In this document: piece after piece, positions 1-8,800 of the stretch
How positions within the stretch are numbered: position 1 is the first letter of the stretch
Layout of the letters: the number at the start of each line of letters is the position of its first letter
Source of the DNA: Candidatus Thiodiazotropha taylori
GTDB taxonomy: Bacteria; Pseudomonadota; Gammaproteobacteria; Chromatiales; Chromatiaceae
Assembly: GCA_019100305.1 (NCBI GenBank)
Contig: JAHRHW010000008.1
Span: 1 to 26,762, forward strand
Length of the DNA stretch: 26,762 bases
Direction of reading: 5' to 3'
Notes under the pieces: generated by a model
Seen by the model: only the letters and a program-made list of their open reading frames with translations
Databases searched by the model: none
Told to the model about the DNA's origin: nothing
Made by a program: the position numbers and the translations under genes

Positions 1-2304
1 AATCGCGATGGTATCGAAGAGTTCGCCTATCAGGCCGAAAAGCTGGTAACCGGCGACCTTGTATTGCTGGAGGCTGGTGACATGGTCCCCGCTGATCTGC
101 GTTTGATCTCAGGTATCGATCTTCGTCTTGATGAAGCAGCCCTGACCGGTGAGTCAGTACCTGTCGAAAAACAGACAACTGCTCTCACCGAGACAGATCT
201 GCCACTGGCCGATCGGAGTAACATGGCCTACAAAGGCACCCTAGTGTCCAATGGACGTGGCACCGGTCTGGTGATCGCCACCGGCATCGATACCGAATTG
301 GGTCAGATTGCCACCCTGTTGAAACACGCGAAGAAGGCAAAAACACCCCTGCAGCAGAGGCTCTCCCTATTTGGGCAGCGCCTGGGCATTCTGGTGGTGG
401 CCATCTGTGTGTTGATTTTTCTTGTCGGTATTCTCCGGGGAGAGCAGATTCTGCTCATGTTTCTAACCGCAGTCAGTCTCGCAGTGGCAGCGATACCCGA
501 GGCGCTGCCGGCAGTTGTCACCATCGCCCTGGCCCTGGGCGCGAGAAGAATGGTGCTGAACCATGCCTTGGCAAAACGCTTGCCTGCGGTGGAGACGCTG
601 GGTTCTGTGACCTATATCTGCTCTGACAAAACAGGAACATTGACCCAGAACAGGATGCGTGTACGGCTCCTCTTCGCCGATGGAAAACTCAATCAAAACC
701 TCTCTGTCGAGGATGCTTCGCCCTGGCATCAGCTTGCGTTGGCCATGACACTTAACTGCGATGCCGCTATCGACGAGCGTGGCAACCCAACAGGGGATCC
801 CACCGAGGTAGCCTTGCTCAAAACAACCGCCAAAATTGGGTTGTCCAGGGAGAAATTGGAACAAAAATTTCCGCGCATCAACGAAATACCCTTCGATGCA
901 CAGCGCAAATGCATGACCACCTGTCATCTAGACCAGGACAACGTGCTCTGTTTTACCAAAGGCGCACCAGAGAAACTGCTCAGTCAGTGTCACAAGCAAC
1001 TGGGCAGTAGTGGCACAGAGCCTCTTAATCGGAGTGTAATTCTTGAACAAGCTGAGACTATGGCTCTGGATGGCTATCGGGTACTCGCCTTCGCCTTCCG
1101 AATCTGGGCAGAACTCCCCGAGGACCCGACAGCAGAAAAACTTGAGTCTGGGCTGACCTTCCTTGGACTTGCCGCTCTATTTGATCCACCACGTCCCGAA
1201 GTCAAGCAGGCGGTGGATCAGTGTCGCACCGCAGGCATCATTCCGGTAATGATCACCGGTGACCACCCGATCACAGCCCGTGCAATAGCCCGACAGCTCA
1301 TGATCACCGACAATAGCGATGGGGTACTGACAGGCGACGACATTGAACGCATGACGGAACAGCAGCTGATTGCTGCGGTAAACAAAGTCCAGATCTATGC
1401 CCGTATGACACCTGAGCAGAAAATCAATATTGTCCGGGCTCTGCAGCATCACGGAGAATTTGTCGCTATGACGGGTGACGGAGTCAATGACGCACCTGCA
1501 CTGAAACGTGCCAACATCGGGATCGCGATGGGTATAAAGGGCACTGATGTGGCCAGAGAGGCCTCGGATATGGTCTTGCTGGATGACAATTTTGCCTCGA
1601 TCGTACAGGCTGTCAGGGATGGCCGTAGAATCTACGACAACATCCGCAAGTTCATCAAGTACACCATGACAAGCAACTCAGGGGAGATCTGGACCCTTTT
1701 CCTTGCCCCGTTCCTTGGCCTACCCCTTCCGTTGCTGCCGATTCAGATTCTTTGGATCAACCTGGTCACCGATGGTCTGCCTGGCTTGGCGCTGGCCATG
1801 GAGCGGGAGGAGCGGGGCATTATGCACAGAGCACCTCGCCCTCCCCACCAGAGCATCTTCGCCCATGGTATGTGGCAGCATATGCTCTGGATCGGGCTGC
1901 TAATCGGTGGACTCTCCCTCTATGCTCAAAGCTGGGCCTACCACAGAGGTTCGGAGAACTGGCAAACGGTAGTTTTTACAGTTCTGACACTCTCCCAGAT
2001 GGTTCATGCCCTCGCCATCCGTTCAACCCGAGATTCACTCTTCTCCATTGGGATCTTCAGTAATGGCTACCTGATCGGTGCTATCGCCCTCACCTTACTG
2101 ATGCAGATGGGGGCAATCTATCTCGACTGGATGCAGTTCGTGCTGAAGACCACAGCCCTGACACAGGAAGAACTGATCTTATGCCTCACACTCCCATGGG
2201 TGGTTCTCCTGGCTGTGGAGGCGGAGAAGTGGTTGGTACGGCACGGTTGGATCTACAGACAGGCAGACCAAAACGGCGCTGTTGGCAGAAAAACACTCCC
2301 CTGA
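1..2304 (+). CDS. P-type cation-transporting ATPase, P2A (Ca2+/Mn2+) type, 5' end outside window
   Basis: ATP-driven cation pump of the inner membrane. The reading frame is open from base 1, so the N-terminus and first membrane helices lie left of the window. Visible in order: actuator loop with TGES (145-156), membrane pair with PEALP (496-510; PEGLP in SERCA), phosphorylation motif DKTGT (Asp codon at 625), nucleotide-binding domain, TGDG..NDAP hinge (1471-1500), then the C-terminal membrane helices. Residues matching SERCA Ca2+ ligands are kept: Asn (1675) and Glu (1684) in M5, and Asn (1759), Thr and Asp (1771) in the M6 motif NLVTD. There is no CPC motif, so it is not a P1B heavy-metal pump. 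Family knowledge therefore points to Ca2+ or Mn2+; the ion itself is inferred. A second paralogue lies at 5888-9031. Confidence 0.93.
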   Translation, partial: NRDGIEEFAYQAEKLVTGDLVLLEAGDMVPADLRLISGIDLRLDEAALTGESVPVEKQTTALTETDLPLADRSNMAYKGTLVSNGRGTGLVIATGIDTELGQIATLLKHAKKAKTPLQQRLSLFGQRLGILVVAICVLIFLVGILRGEQILLMFLTAVSLAVAAIPEALPAVVTIALALGARRMVLNHALAKRLPAVETLGSVTYICSDKTGTLTQNRMRVRLLFADGKLNQNLSVEDASPWHQLALAMTLNCDAAIDERGNPTGDPTEVALLKTTAKIGLSREKLEQKFPRINEIPFDAQRKCMTTCHLDQDNVLCFTKGAPEKLLSQCHKQLGSSGTEPLNRSVILEQAETMALDGYRVLAFAFRIWAELPEDPTAEKLESGLTFLGLAALFDPPRPEVKQAVDQCRTAGIIPVMITGDHPITARAIARQLMITDNSDGVLTGDDIERMTEQQLIAAVNKVQIYARMTPEQKINIVRALQHHGEFVAMTGDGVNDAPALKRANIGIAMGIKGTDVAREASDMVLLDDNFASIVQAVRDGRRIYDNIRKFIKYTMTSNSGEIWTLFLAPFLGLPLPLLPIQILWINLVTDGLPGLALAMEREERGIMHRAPRPPHQSIFAHGMWQHMLWIGLLIGGLSLYAQSWAYHRGSENWQTVVFTVLTLSQMVHALAIRSTRDSLFSIGIFSNGYLIGAIALTLLMQMGAIYLDWMQFVLKTTALTQEELILCLTLPWVVLLAVEAEKWLVRHGWIYRQADQNGAVGRKTLP

Positions 2305-2418
2305 TCAGGAATTCAATAATGACCCACGTGCGACAAGTGTTATAAATTTTGTTTCTATATTGACCTTTGTACGATTTATACTGTCAGGTAACGGATAAAC
2401 ACAGATTCACCATCCAAT

Positions 2419-2694
2419 ATGGCATCAATCAAGCTGCACTATACACACCAACTCGGCTACGACACAGTTCATGAAAAGGTTGAAGAAATTGCACAAAGTC
2501 TTAAGGAAAAACTCGGTGCTGAGTATCACTGGGAGGATGTCAAGCTCATCTTTACCCTAACCGGTGCCAAAGGTTGGCTCCTGGTAGGTGAAGAGGATCT
2601 CTCCATTGAGATAGAACTGGGTCTGGTGCTGACACCCTTGAAGGGAAAAATAGAGCATACCATCGATAATGAGATCAAAGAGATACTCTCTTAG
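2419..2694 (+). CDS. Polyhydroxyalkanoic acid system family small protein (PF09650-like)
   Basis: A 91-aa soluble protein whose pattern matches the polyhydroxyalkanoate-granule-system family: an N-terminal strand with HxLG, a helix with regularly spaced EKVEEIAQSLKEKLG, a Y-x-W strand, a Gly-turn, then 'LGLVLTPLKGKIEH' and a terminal helix. Family members are short (about 90 aa), which agrees with this length. The function is poorly known; several lie near PHA synthesis genes, but no pha genes are visible here. It sits 114 bp downstream of the ATPase on the same strand, so co-transcription is possible. No strong Shine-Dalgarno precedes the ATG. The family call comes from recall of the consensus, not from a search. 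Confidence 0.7.
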   Translation: MASIKLHYTHQLGYDTVHEKVEEIAQSLKEKLGAEYHWEDVKLIFTLTGAKGWLLVGEEDLSIEIELGLVLTPLKGKIEHTIDNEIKEILS

Positions 2695-2725
2695 GGACTG
2701 TAATCTCTAAAGTTATAAGCTTATC

Positions 2726-3571
2726 TTATGAACCGGCTTTGGAATGACCTGAATACTGCCGGTAAGCCGCTTCTACGATATCAACCCCATATATCCGCTC
2801 CAGCCGGCGTACTGAAAAGTGGTAACGCGCCATATCCTGAAAATGTTGGATGAACAGCAGGTTGATCAATGCCCCGCTTGCAGCACCTACAATGGGAACG
2901 ATCTGGGCCGCACTTTTCTGGGTCACTGCGACACCAAACCGCGGTGCAATGGTGGCAATCAGATCGAGTAATGCGGTACTACCCTGTCTTCCCAGCCCAT
3001 AGTGGTTCAAGTGGTAGGTTGCCGTCGTAACGGGAATCGCAACAGCAGTACGTAATCCGTAGTAGCCAATATCGGCGGCATCATCCATTTCAGTGCGCCC
3101 GCCGAGTGCAAACACCTCCAGACAGGCCGCTCGGGCTTCCTCAGATTCCAGATCCTCTCCCTCACTGCGGGCAATTTCAGCGATGGAACGGAGCATAACG
3201 GTTGTTGTTACAGGCAGCTCGACAGGCAGAGCCAAGAGACCAAAAGCTCCCGCCATGGCACCGCTGCCTGCACCTATCGCCATGTAGAATTTTTCGTGGG
3301 GAAGCCGTTTTTCATGTCGCATCGACATCAAAGCCGCATCGTAGGATTTGGCGATCGCCTTTTCAACGACCAGGTGCAACCGTTTGTACCAACTGCGTGG
3401 CATTAGCGAAAGGGCGATCTCAATAGGCGTGCCAAGCACGCTGCTTAATCGTACCGCCAGACTCGGGTGCTCCAGATGCTCCGCAGCCATTTTCAATAGC
3501 GCTTGGTCTTGGGGTGACATCGTCATATTAGATGAGGGAATCCCTTTTGATGGCTGAATCTGACCAGACAT
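2726..3571 (-). CDS. EcsC-family protein
   Basis: About 281 aa. The middle holds a Gly/Ala-rich membrane-associated stretch followed by 'LPVTTTVMLRSIAEIARSEG', with the acidic run and 'CLEVFALGG' that mark the EcsC family. The C-terminal part has another Gly/Ala-rich stretch (VPIVGAASGALINLLFI) before 'FQDMARYHFSVRRLE', also typical. EcsC was named from a Bacillus ABC-transporter operon, but its biochemical role is unknown. Two starts are possible: ATG at 3571 or GTG at 3580 (three residues longer). I chose ATG because neither has a convincing Shine-Dalgarno. The stop of the 54-aa gene at 3586 is 14 bp upstream, so translational coupling is likely. Confidence 0.82.
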   Translation of the reverse strand: MSGQIQPSKGIPSSNMTMSPQDQALLKMAAEHLEHPSLAVRLSSVLGTPIEIALSLMPRSWYKRLHLVVEKAIAKSYDAALMSMRHEKRLPHEKFYMAIGAGSGAMAGAFGLLALPVELPVTTTVMLRSIAEIARSEGEDLESEEARAACLEVFALGGRTEMDDAADIGYYGLRTAVAIPVTTATYHLNHYGLGRQGSTALLDLIATIAPRFGVAVTQKSAAQIVPIVGAASGALINLLFIQHFQDMARYHFSVRRLERIYGVDIVEAAYRQYSGHSKAGS

Positions 3572-3585
3572 GATTGGCACCTGGA

Positions 3586-3750
3586 TTACTCTGGATGATC
3601 CACCCGTTCGGCTTTGAGGTCGATGGTGATACCCTTACGGGCCTTGGTTTGCCCCAACTCTTTGTGAATTTGGTCCAATCTTCCCACCTCTCGGCCGACG
3701 TAATAACCAAGCAGCAGCATTCCGATACCCATAAGCACACGTATCACCAT
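3586..3750 (-). CDS. 54-aa single-pass membrane miniprotein
   Basis: A short ORF reading from ATG at 3750 to TAA at 3586. It begins with a hydrophobic segment (MVIRVLMGIGMLLLGYYVG, residues 1-19), then a charged helix (REVGRLDQIHKELGQTKARK) and a hydrophilic tail. The arrangement is that of a small inner-membrane protein with a cytoplasmic amphipathic tail. A GGGAGG sequence lies about 13 bases before the ATG, a little far. It ends 14 bp before the EcsC-like gene on the same strand, which suggests a two-gene unit. No family recognised. Support is the hydrophobic/charged organisation and tight spacing; it could still be chance. Confidence 0.55.
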   Translation of the reverse strand: MVIRVLMGIGMLLLGYYVGREVGRLDQIHKELGQTKARKGITIDLKAERVDHPE

Positions 3751-3886
3751 CTTTCGTCTCACGCCTCCCTAACTAAAAGTATAGTCAGTATCACTTCCAG
3801 TGCCCCCCTTCTTCACCATAAACTGAGGGTTTGGGCTATCTTTAATATGTAGCACTACGCTGTTTCACCAATGCAGGAAACGGGTT

Positions 3887-4222
3887 ATGCCATTACCGGA
3901 AGATCTACTCAAAAACCAGTTACTAAGCAGTGAAATCACTAAGGGATTTGCTCTGGGAGTCGGTGTCGTGTTGTTGACTCCACTAGTTCTTGCAGCGCTA
4001 TCAGGTGTTGCCCGTCCCGCCAGTAGAGCAGCCCTGAAGACCGGCATCCTGCTGTATGAAAAAGGTCGAGAGACAGCTGCTGAGATCGGTGAGGTTGTCG
4101 ATGACCTTGTGGCTGAGGCCCGTTACGAACTCGAAACATCACGAATGGAAGAGGAGGCGACTGCTTCTCAAACCGCTGATCCGACGAATGAAGGGGAAAC
4201 GGCCGCTAAACAGGAACCATGA
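3887..4222 (+). CDS. DUF5132-like small membrane protein
   Basis: A 111-aa protein with one hydrophobic helix (about residues 20-41, GFALGVGVVLLTPLVLAAL), then 'RPASRAALKTGILLYEKGRE' and an acidic amphipathic helix 'AEIGEVVDDLVAEARYELE', ending in a low-complexity acidic tail. This order (membrane helix, P-x-x-R-A-x-x-K-x-G, Y-E-K, acidic D-L-V-A-E-A) is what I recall for the DUF5132 family. AGGA eight bases before the ATG supports the start. The last four bases overlap the start of the HMA-like gene (ATGA), so the two are translated together. The role is unknown. Such proteins often sit beside HMA-like proteins and cation ATPases (recalled, not checked), as here. Confidence 0.68.
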   Translation: MPLPEDLLKNQLLSSEITKGFALGVGVVLLTPLVLAALSGVARPASRAALKTGILLYEKGRETAAEIGEVVDDLVAEARYELETSRMEEEATASQTADPTNEGETAAKQEP

Positions 4223-4686
4223 GGCCAAAAGCCCATATACAACACCAACTGCCACATCGGCTTCGACTGCAGGTGCCGAGTAGAAAGAGGGATGATCCCT
4301 TTTTTAAGAACATTGCCAGCAGGATTGAACAACTAGGGCACGTCAAAAGAGTCAGGGTGAACAGCCTGATTGGCTCTCTCGTTATTGAACACACGGACCA
4401 TTCGTCAGATGGCTTGCTGGAAAAGTTACGCGATTCTGAGCTACTCGATCTGACTGGTCCTGAGACAACTGATGCTGCTGATCCACTCAACAACGTCCCG
4501 TTTCTGAAAGCCAATCCTGTTTCAGACAATTTGAAGTCTGTCCAGGGGCGCTGGCGGGAGCCACTTACCCTACTCCTCTTAAGCCTCGCAATCTATCAGA
4601 TAGTACGAGGTGACATTATGGCGCCAGCCCTGCCGCTCTTGTGGTATGCATTGGAGCTCATAGTCAAAAAAGATCCTGGTCTCTAG
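4219..4686 (+). CDS. HMA-like (HMA_2-type) domain protein with C-terminal membrane anchor
   Basis: A 155-aa protein with an N-terminal ferredoxin-like HMA-type domain (about residues 5-75: 'LPHRLRLQVPSRKRDD...RIEQLGHVKRVRVNSLIGSLVIEH') and a C-terminal hydrophobic hairpin (about 115-147). The pattern GRLR-like strand, helix, 'G-x-x-x-V-R-V-N-x-x-x-G-S-L-V-I' follows HMA_2 proteins, but there is no CxxC, so it should not bind soft metals as MerP/CopZ do. A similar domain forms the N-terminus of the 1047-aa ATPase at 5888-9031, hinting at a shared partner or docking role. It overlaps DUF5132 by 4 nt and stops 2 bp before the convergent MetK-like stop, leaving no room for separate terminators. 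Confidence 0.72.
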   Translation: MRPKAHIQHQLPHRLRLQVPSRKRDDPFFKNIASRIEQLGHVKRVRVNSLIGSLVIEHTDHSSDGLLEKLRDSELLDLTGPETTDAADPLNNVPFLKANPVSDNLKSVQGRWREPLTLLLLSLAIYQIVRGDIMAPALPLLWYALELIVKKDPGL

Positions 4687-4688
4687 TC

Positions 4689-5891
4689 TCAGAACGCCAA
4701 CGCTTTCAGGCGATCAACCAGATCCAACCTCTCCCAGGGAAGATCGAGTTGTTGCCGGCCGAAATGTCCATACACGGCAAGTGGTCCATAAAAACCGCTC
4801 ATTCCCCGCTCCATGGGCAGGCTTTGCAGACGAAAATATCTAATGATGCTGGCCAATCGAAAATCAAACAGCTTGTGAATATGTTCTTGGATCTCCTCCT
4901 CTGGCAGTTTTGCGGATCCGAACGTCTCGATCTGCAAGCTGACGGGTCTGGCGTGTCCAATTGAATAACTGAGCTGGACTTCACACTGGTCCGCCAATCC
5001 GGCTGCAACGATCTGCTTGGCAACATAACGCGCAGTATAGGCGCCAACCCGGTCGATCCTTAACGGATCCTTACCGCTCAGTGCACTGCCACCCTGTCTG
5101 CCAAATTCACCATAGGCATCCATCGCGATCTTGTGGCCTGTAAGACCTGAGTGGAACATCGGCCCACCCCCAACAAGTGGCCCCTCCGGATTGACCAGAA
5201 TCTGGGTCTGTGCATCCGGTTTCAGCGCCAAATCCCTGAATACAGGTTCGATCACCGTTCGTTGTAGATCATCCTCAAGTATTCTCGGAATAGGTGTATT
5301 TGCCTCACGCTGGCAAACCACCAATGTAATACTGTGAATTCGGATTGGTTGACGGTCTTTAAAGGCCACCCCAACCAGCGCACTCGCATCGGGTAACAGA
5401 TAGGGTAACTCGTGATCTGCACACACCCTATCCAGCTGCCGAGTCAAGGCATGGGCCAGGAAAATCGGCAGTGGCATGAGGGTTTCCGTCTGATTACAGG
5501 CATAGCCAAACAGCGTGGCTTCATTACTCACGGTAATGGTGTCCAAGCGATCTTCAGGCAGGGTCTCTATATTTTTTGAGAGCAGCCTGTCAGGCCTGAG
5601 GCTCAACAAATTGGTCATCACTGTACAATCACTGGCATTGAAGTCTCCATCCAGGTATCCAACCTGGGCAACCACATCCCGGGCAGTCTGTGATATGTCA
5701 ACATGTGCGGTAGAAAGAAAGCGTACAGCCAGAAACAACACACCTCCTGATACCGCAGCAACAGCTCTTACACGGGCTGCAGGATCCTGACGTAAGTAAC
5801 TATCGACAATCTCATCGCTGATCCGATCACACAACTTATCTGGATGACCTGCAGTGACAGACTCTGATGTGAAGATATAGTCCCGCTTCAT
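4689..5891 (-). CDS. Divergent S-adenosylmethionine synthetase (MetK) homologue with altered active site
   Basis: 400 aa, close to normal MetK length and clearly homologous end to end: FTSES..GHPDK (7-19), SGKD (272-275), ARYVAKQIVAAGLA (287-300), C-terminal YGHFGR (374-379). Normal MetK makes S-adenosylmethionine from ATP and methionine. Here many family-invariant residues differ: the GAGDQG motif before LFGYA reads TVSNEA (120-125), PDAKSQVT reads PDASALVG (167-174, catalytic Lys to Ser), GD-x-GLTGRK reads FHSGLTGHK (Arg to His), and the Glu of the VACE and GEIT motifs are absent. ATP-site pieces such as GHPDK and SGKD remain. It overlaps the ATPase stop by 4 nt (ATGA), so the two are one operon. 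A house-keeping role is unlikely; it may be a pseudoenzyme or nucleotide sensor. Confidence 0.9.
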   Translation of the reverse strand: MKRDYIFTSESVTAGHPDKLCDRISDEIVDSYLRQDPAARVRAVAAVSGGVLFLAVRFLSTAHVDISQTARDVVAQVGYLDGDFNASDCTVMTNLLSLRPDRLLSKNIETLPEDRLDTITVSNEATLFGYACNQTETLMPLPIFLAHALTRQLDRVCADHELPYLLPDASALVGVAFKDRQPIRIHSITLVVCQREANTPIPRILEDDLQRTVIEPVFRDLALKPDAQTQILVNPEGPLVGGGPMFHSGLTGHKIAMDAYGEFGRQGGSALSGKDPLRIDRVGAYTARYVAKQIVAAGLADQCEVQLSYSIGHARPVSLQIETFGSAKLPEEEIQEHIHKLFDFRLASIIRYFRLQSLPMERGMSGFYGPLAVYGHFGRQQLDLPWERLDLVDRLKALAF

Positions 5892-8800
5892 CTCTGTGTT
5901 CTCCTAGTCGTCGCTTCGGATTTCCCCGGCGGCATGAAATCCCTCTCCTTGCGAAACTCCAATTCTTTGATCTGCTCATTGACCAATAGGGGTAGTACGG
6001 CACCCGCCATAACCACCAGAATATCAACCAGGCCCAAGGGCGATGTACCGAGCAGTTTTCGCGCCTGCGGCAGAATGGAAATCAATAACTGGGCCACCAT
6101 GGAGCCTGATAGTGCCCAGTTGAGATAGGGATTCGGATCACGAGCAACAGGTGAAAAGATGCCATGATTCCTTGATCGGCAACTGATGGCATGTAACAGC
6201 TGACCGAGGGTCAAGGTATTAAAAACAACCGAGGATGACTGCTGACCCGGACCATATCGGTTCAGGGCATAGATATAACTGCTGATTGCACCTGCGGTGA
6301 TCACAGCAGATTCCAAGCCCATGTGGGCCAAGTCTCGATTTCGTATGATCGGCTCTGTGGGATCCCGTGGACCCTGCGCCATGATACCAGGATCCGGCAT
6401 CTCCATTGAAAGAGCCAGACCTGGAAAGATATCGCTGATCAGGTTAATCCAGAGTAGTTGCATAGGATTCAGAGGCTGCCCCAATCCCAGTGCCACACCG
6501 GCAAGCATCACCTCAATCTCAGTGAAGTTTGTCGACAACAGAAAGTGAATCGTCTTGCGGATATTGCCATATATACTTCGGCCCTGGCACACAGCAACAA
6601 CCATAGTCTGCAGATTATCATCCTCAAGTACCACGTCAGCGACAGAACGAGCCACATCCGTGCCTCCCCTGCCCATGGCCACACCGATCTCTGCAGCCTT
6701 AAGGGCCGGGCCGTCATTGATGCCATCCCCTGTCATGGCCACAACCCGGCCACTTTGCTGAAGAGCCTGAACGATTCGCAGTTTGTGAGCCGGGCTTACC
6801 CGGGAGAAGACATGCACCTTCTTAACCAGACCGGCTAACAGATCCGGCTGCAACCGCTCCAGGTTCGAAGAGTCCATAATCTGCAGGGGCTGTCCATTGC
6901 TCAGCCCGAGTTGCTTACCGATTGAATAGGCAGTCGCACTTTGGTCACCAGTTATCATCATGGTCTCAATACCTGCCTGATGGTATTGCTTAATCAACTC
7001 ATTCATTCCCGTACGTATTGGATCGGCCAATCCAACCAAGCCTAGCCATATCAGGTTTCGGGTATGCATGGCCAAATCACCGTCAACCCACGCATAAGCA
7101 ACACCAAGCACCCGTAGAGCTTCACCGGCCATACGGTCATTAGCTTGCAGTATGTGTTCACGGGATGCCTCGTTCAGATCTTCCGATTTACTATCCGCCA
7201 TCCAGCGATTACATCGCGCAAGCACCTCTCTCGGACTGCCTTTGACTGCTAAAAGGTGTCTGCCCGCTTCACCCTTAGCAGCATGGAGGGTCGACATGAA
7301 AGGACGATCTTCAGCACGGTACCGGGTTTCGATCCGCGGATAGTTTTGGCGTTGCATCACCACATCGATACCACCCGAATAGGCGGCTTCCACAAGGGCA
7401 GTTTCCGTCGGAGAACCGTCAAAAAGCAGTTCATCAACACCGGATCTCAGATCCACATCACTACACAGATTGATAATCTTTAGCAGCTGCCTGAGGTGTT
7501 GATGCATTTGCGGTTGAATCCCGGTGCCCTGCTTTAAAAATTCTCCTTCGGTAAATTGATATGTCTCCCCGCCTGCAAGTACCTCGACAACGGACATGTG
7601 ATTCAGAGTCAGTGTTCCAGTTTTGTCCAGACAGATGACTTGGACTGTGCCAACAGTCTCCACTGCCTTCAACTCCCGTACTGCGACTTGTCTTTTGCGC
7701 ATCTCTCGGATGCCGATTGCCAAAGTGCTGGTCGCCACAGCCGGTAGCCCCTCTGGTACTGCCGCAACGGCAAGTGATACTGATGACTTGAGCATCTGCA
7801 ACCAGGGTTGCCCCCGCAGGATACCGACACCAAACACACCGACACAGACTAGCCCACTGAGGATCGCCAGATAGGTTCCCATATCATCCAATTGACGCTC
7901 CAATGGCGTATCCGGTGCCTTTGTCGTAGTGACGAGCTGCTGAATCTCACCCAGCTGAGTCGCTGTTGAGGTCCCGACCACCATGGCGAGGCCGCTGCCC
8001 CCCGTGACCAGCGTCCCCATGTAGACCATGTTCTGCCTATCAGCCAAGGGCGTGTCCCGATCACCAAGTTGCTCCGCATCCTTGCTCACAGGTAAGCTTT
8101 CACCGGTAAGCGAAGCCTCATCGACAGAGAGATGATTGCAGACCAATAACCGAGCATCAGCCGCCACATAGCTACCCGGATTGAGTATCAGCACGTCTCC
8201 CGGAACAACAGTCTCGGTAGGCACAGCAGCTTCATGCCCCTCCCGGACAACCTGACATGACCTGACAGTAACCTTGGTGAGTGCCGCGATGGTCCGGTCC
8301 GCCTCCCGCTCGGTTACGAACCCAATAACCGCATTGATACCCACCACACCCAAGATGACTGCGGCATCGACAACCCCGCCTGTAGCCGCAGAGACCAAAG
8401 CGGAAAAACCCAGCAGGCCAACGGGTAGTGAGTTGAATTGCTCGACAAGTATCGATAGATCGGACCGCGCGACCTGGTCATCCAGGGCATTCAGACCATA
8501 TCGATCAAGTCGTTTCTCAACTTCTACTGCATCCAGCCCTTGATCCTGATTGCTGCCAAGCGTCGAGACCAACTCCTCAAGTGGAATGGCATGCCATAAT
8601 CGCTTCTCCCTTTCTGCATAACCTGAGAGTGTCTTGGGGTCTGGGTTTGGTCTGTCGTCCGTCCTAGTAGGCCGTTTTCCGGGTCTGGTGTTTGGTGTAA
8701 ATGGCTGTTCTTGACAGGCATCGAATCCTTGTTTTTTCAGCGTTTTAACAATCAGTCCGACCACCCATTGCCTATTCATGGTGGTGGAAAAGTGAATAAC

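Noticed and set aside
2360..2382. TTGACC and TATACT promoter-like boxes before the PHA-system gene
   Set aside because: They are only 11 bp apart, too short for a sigma-70 promoter.
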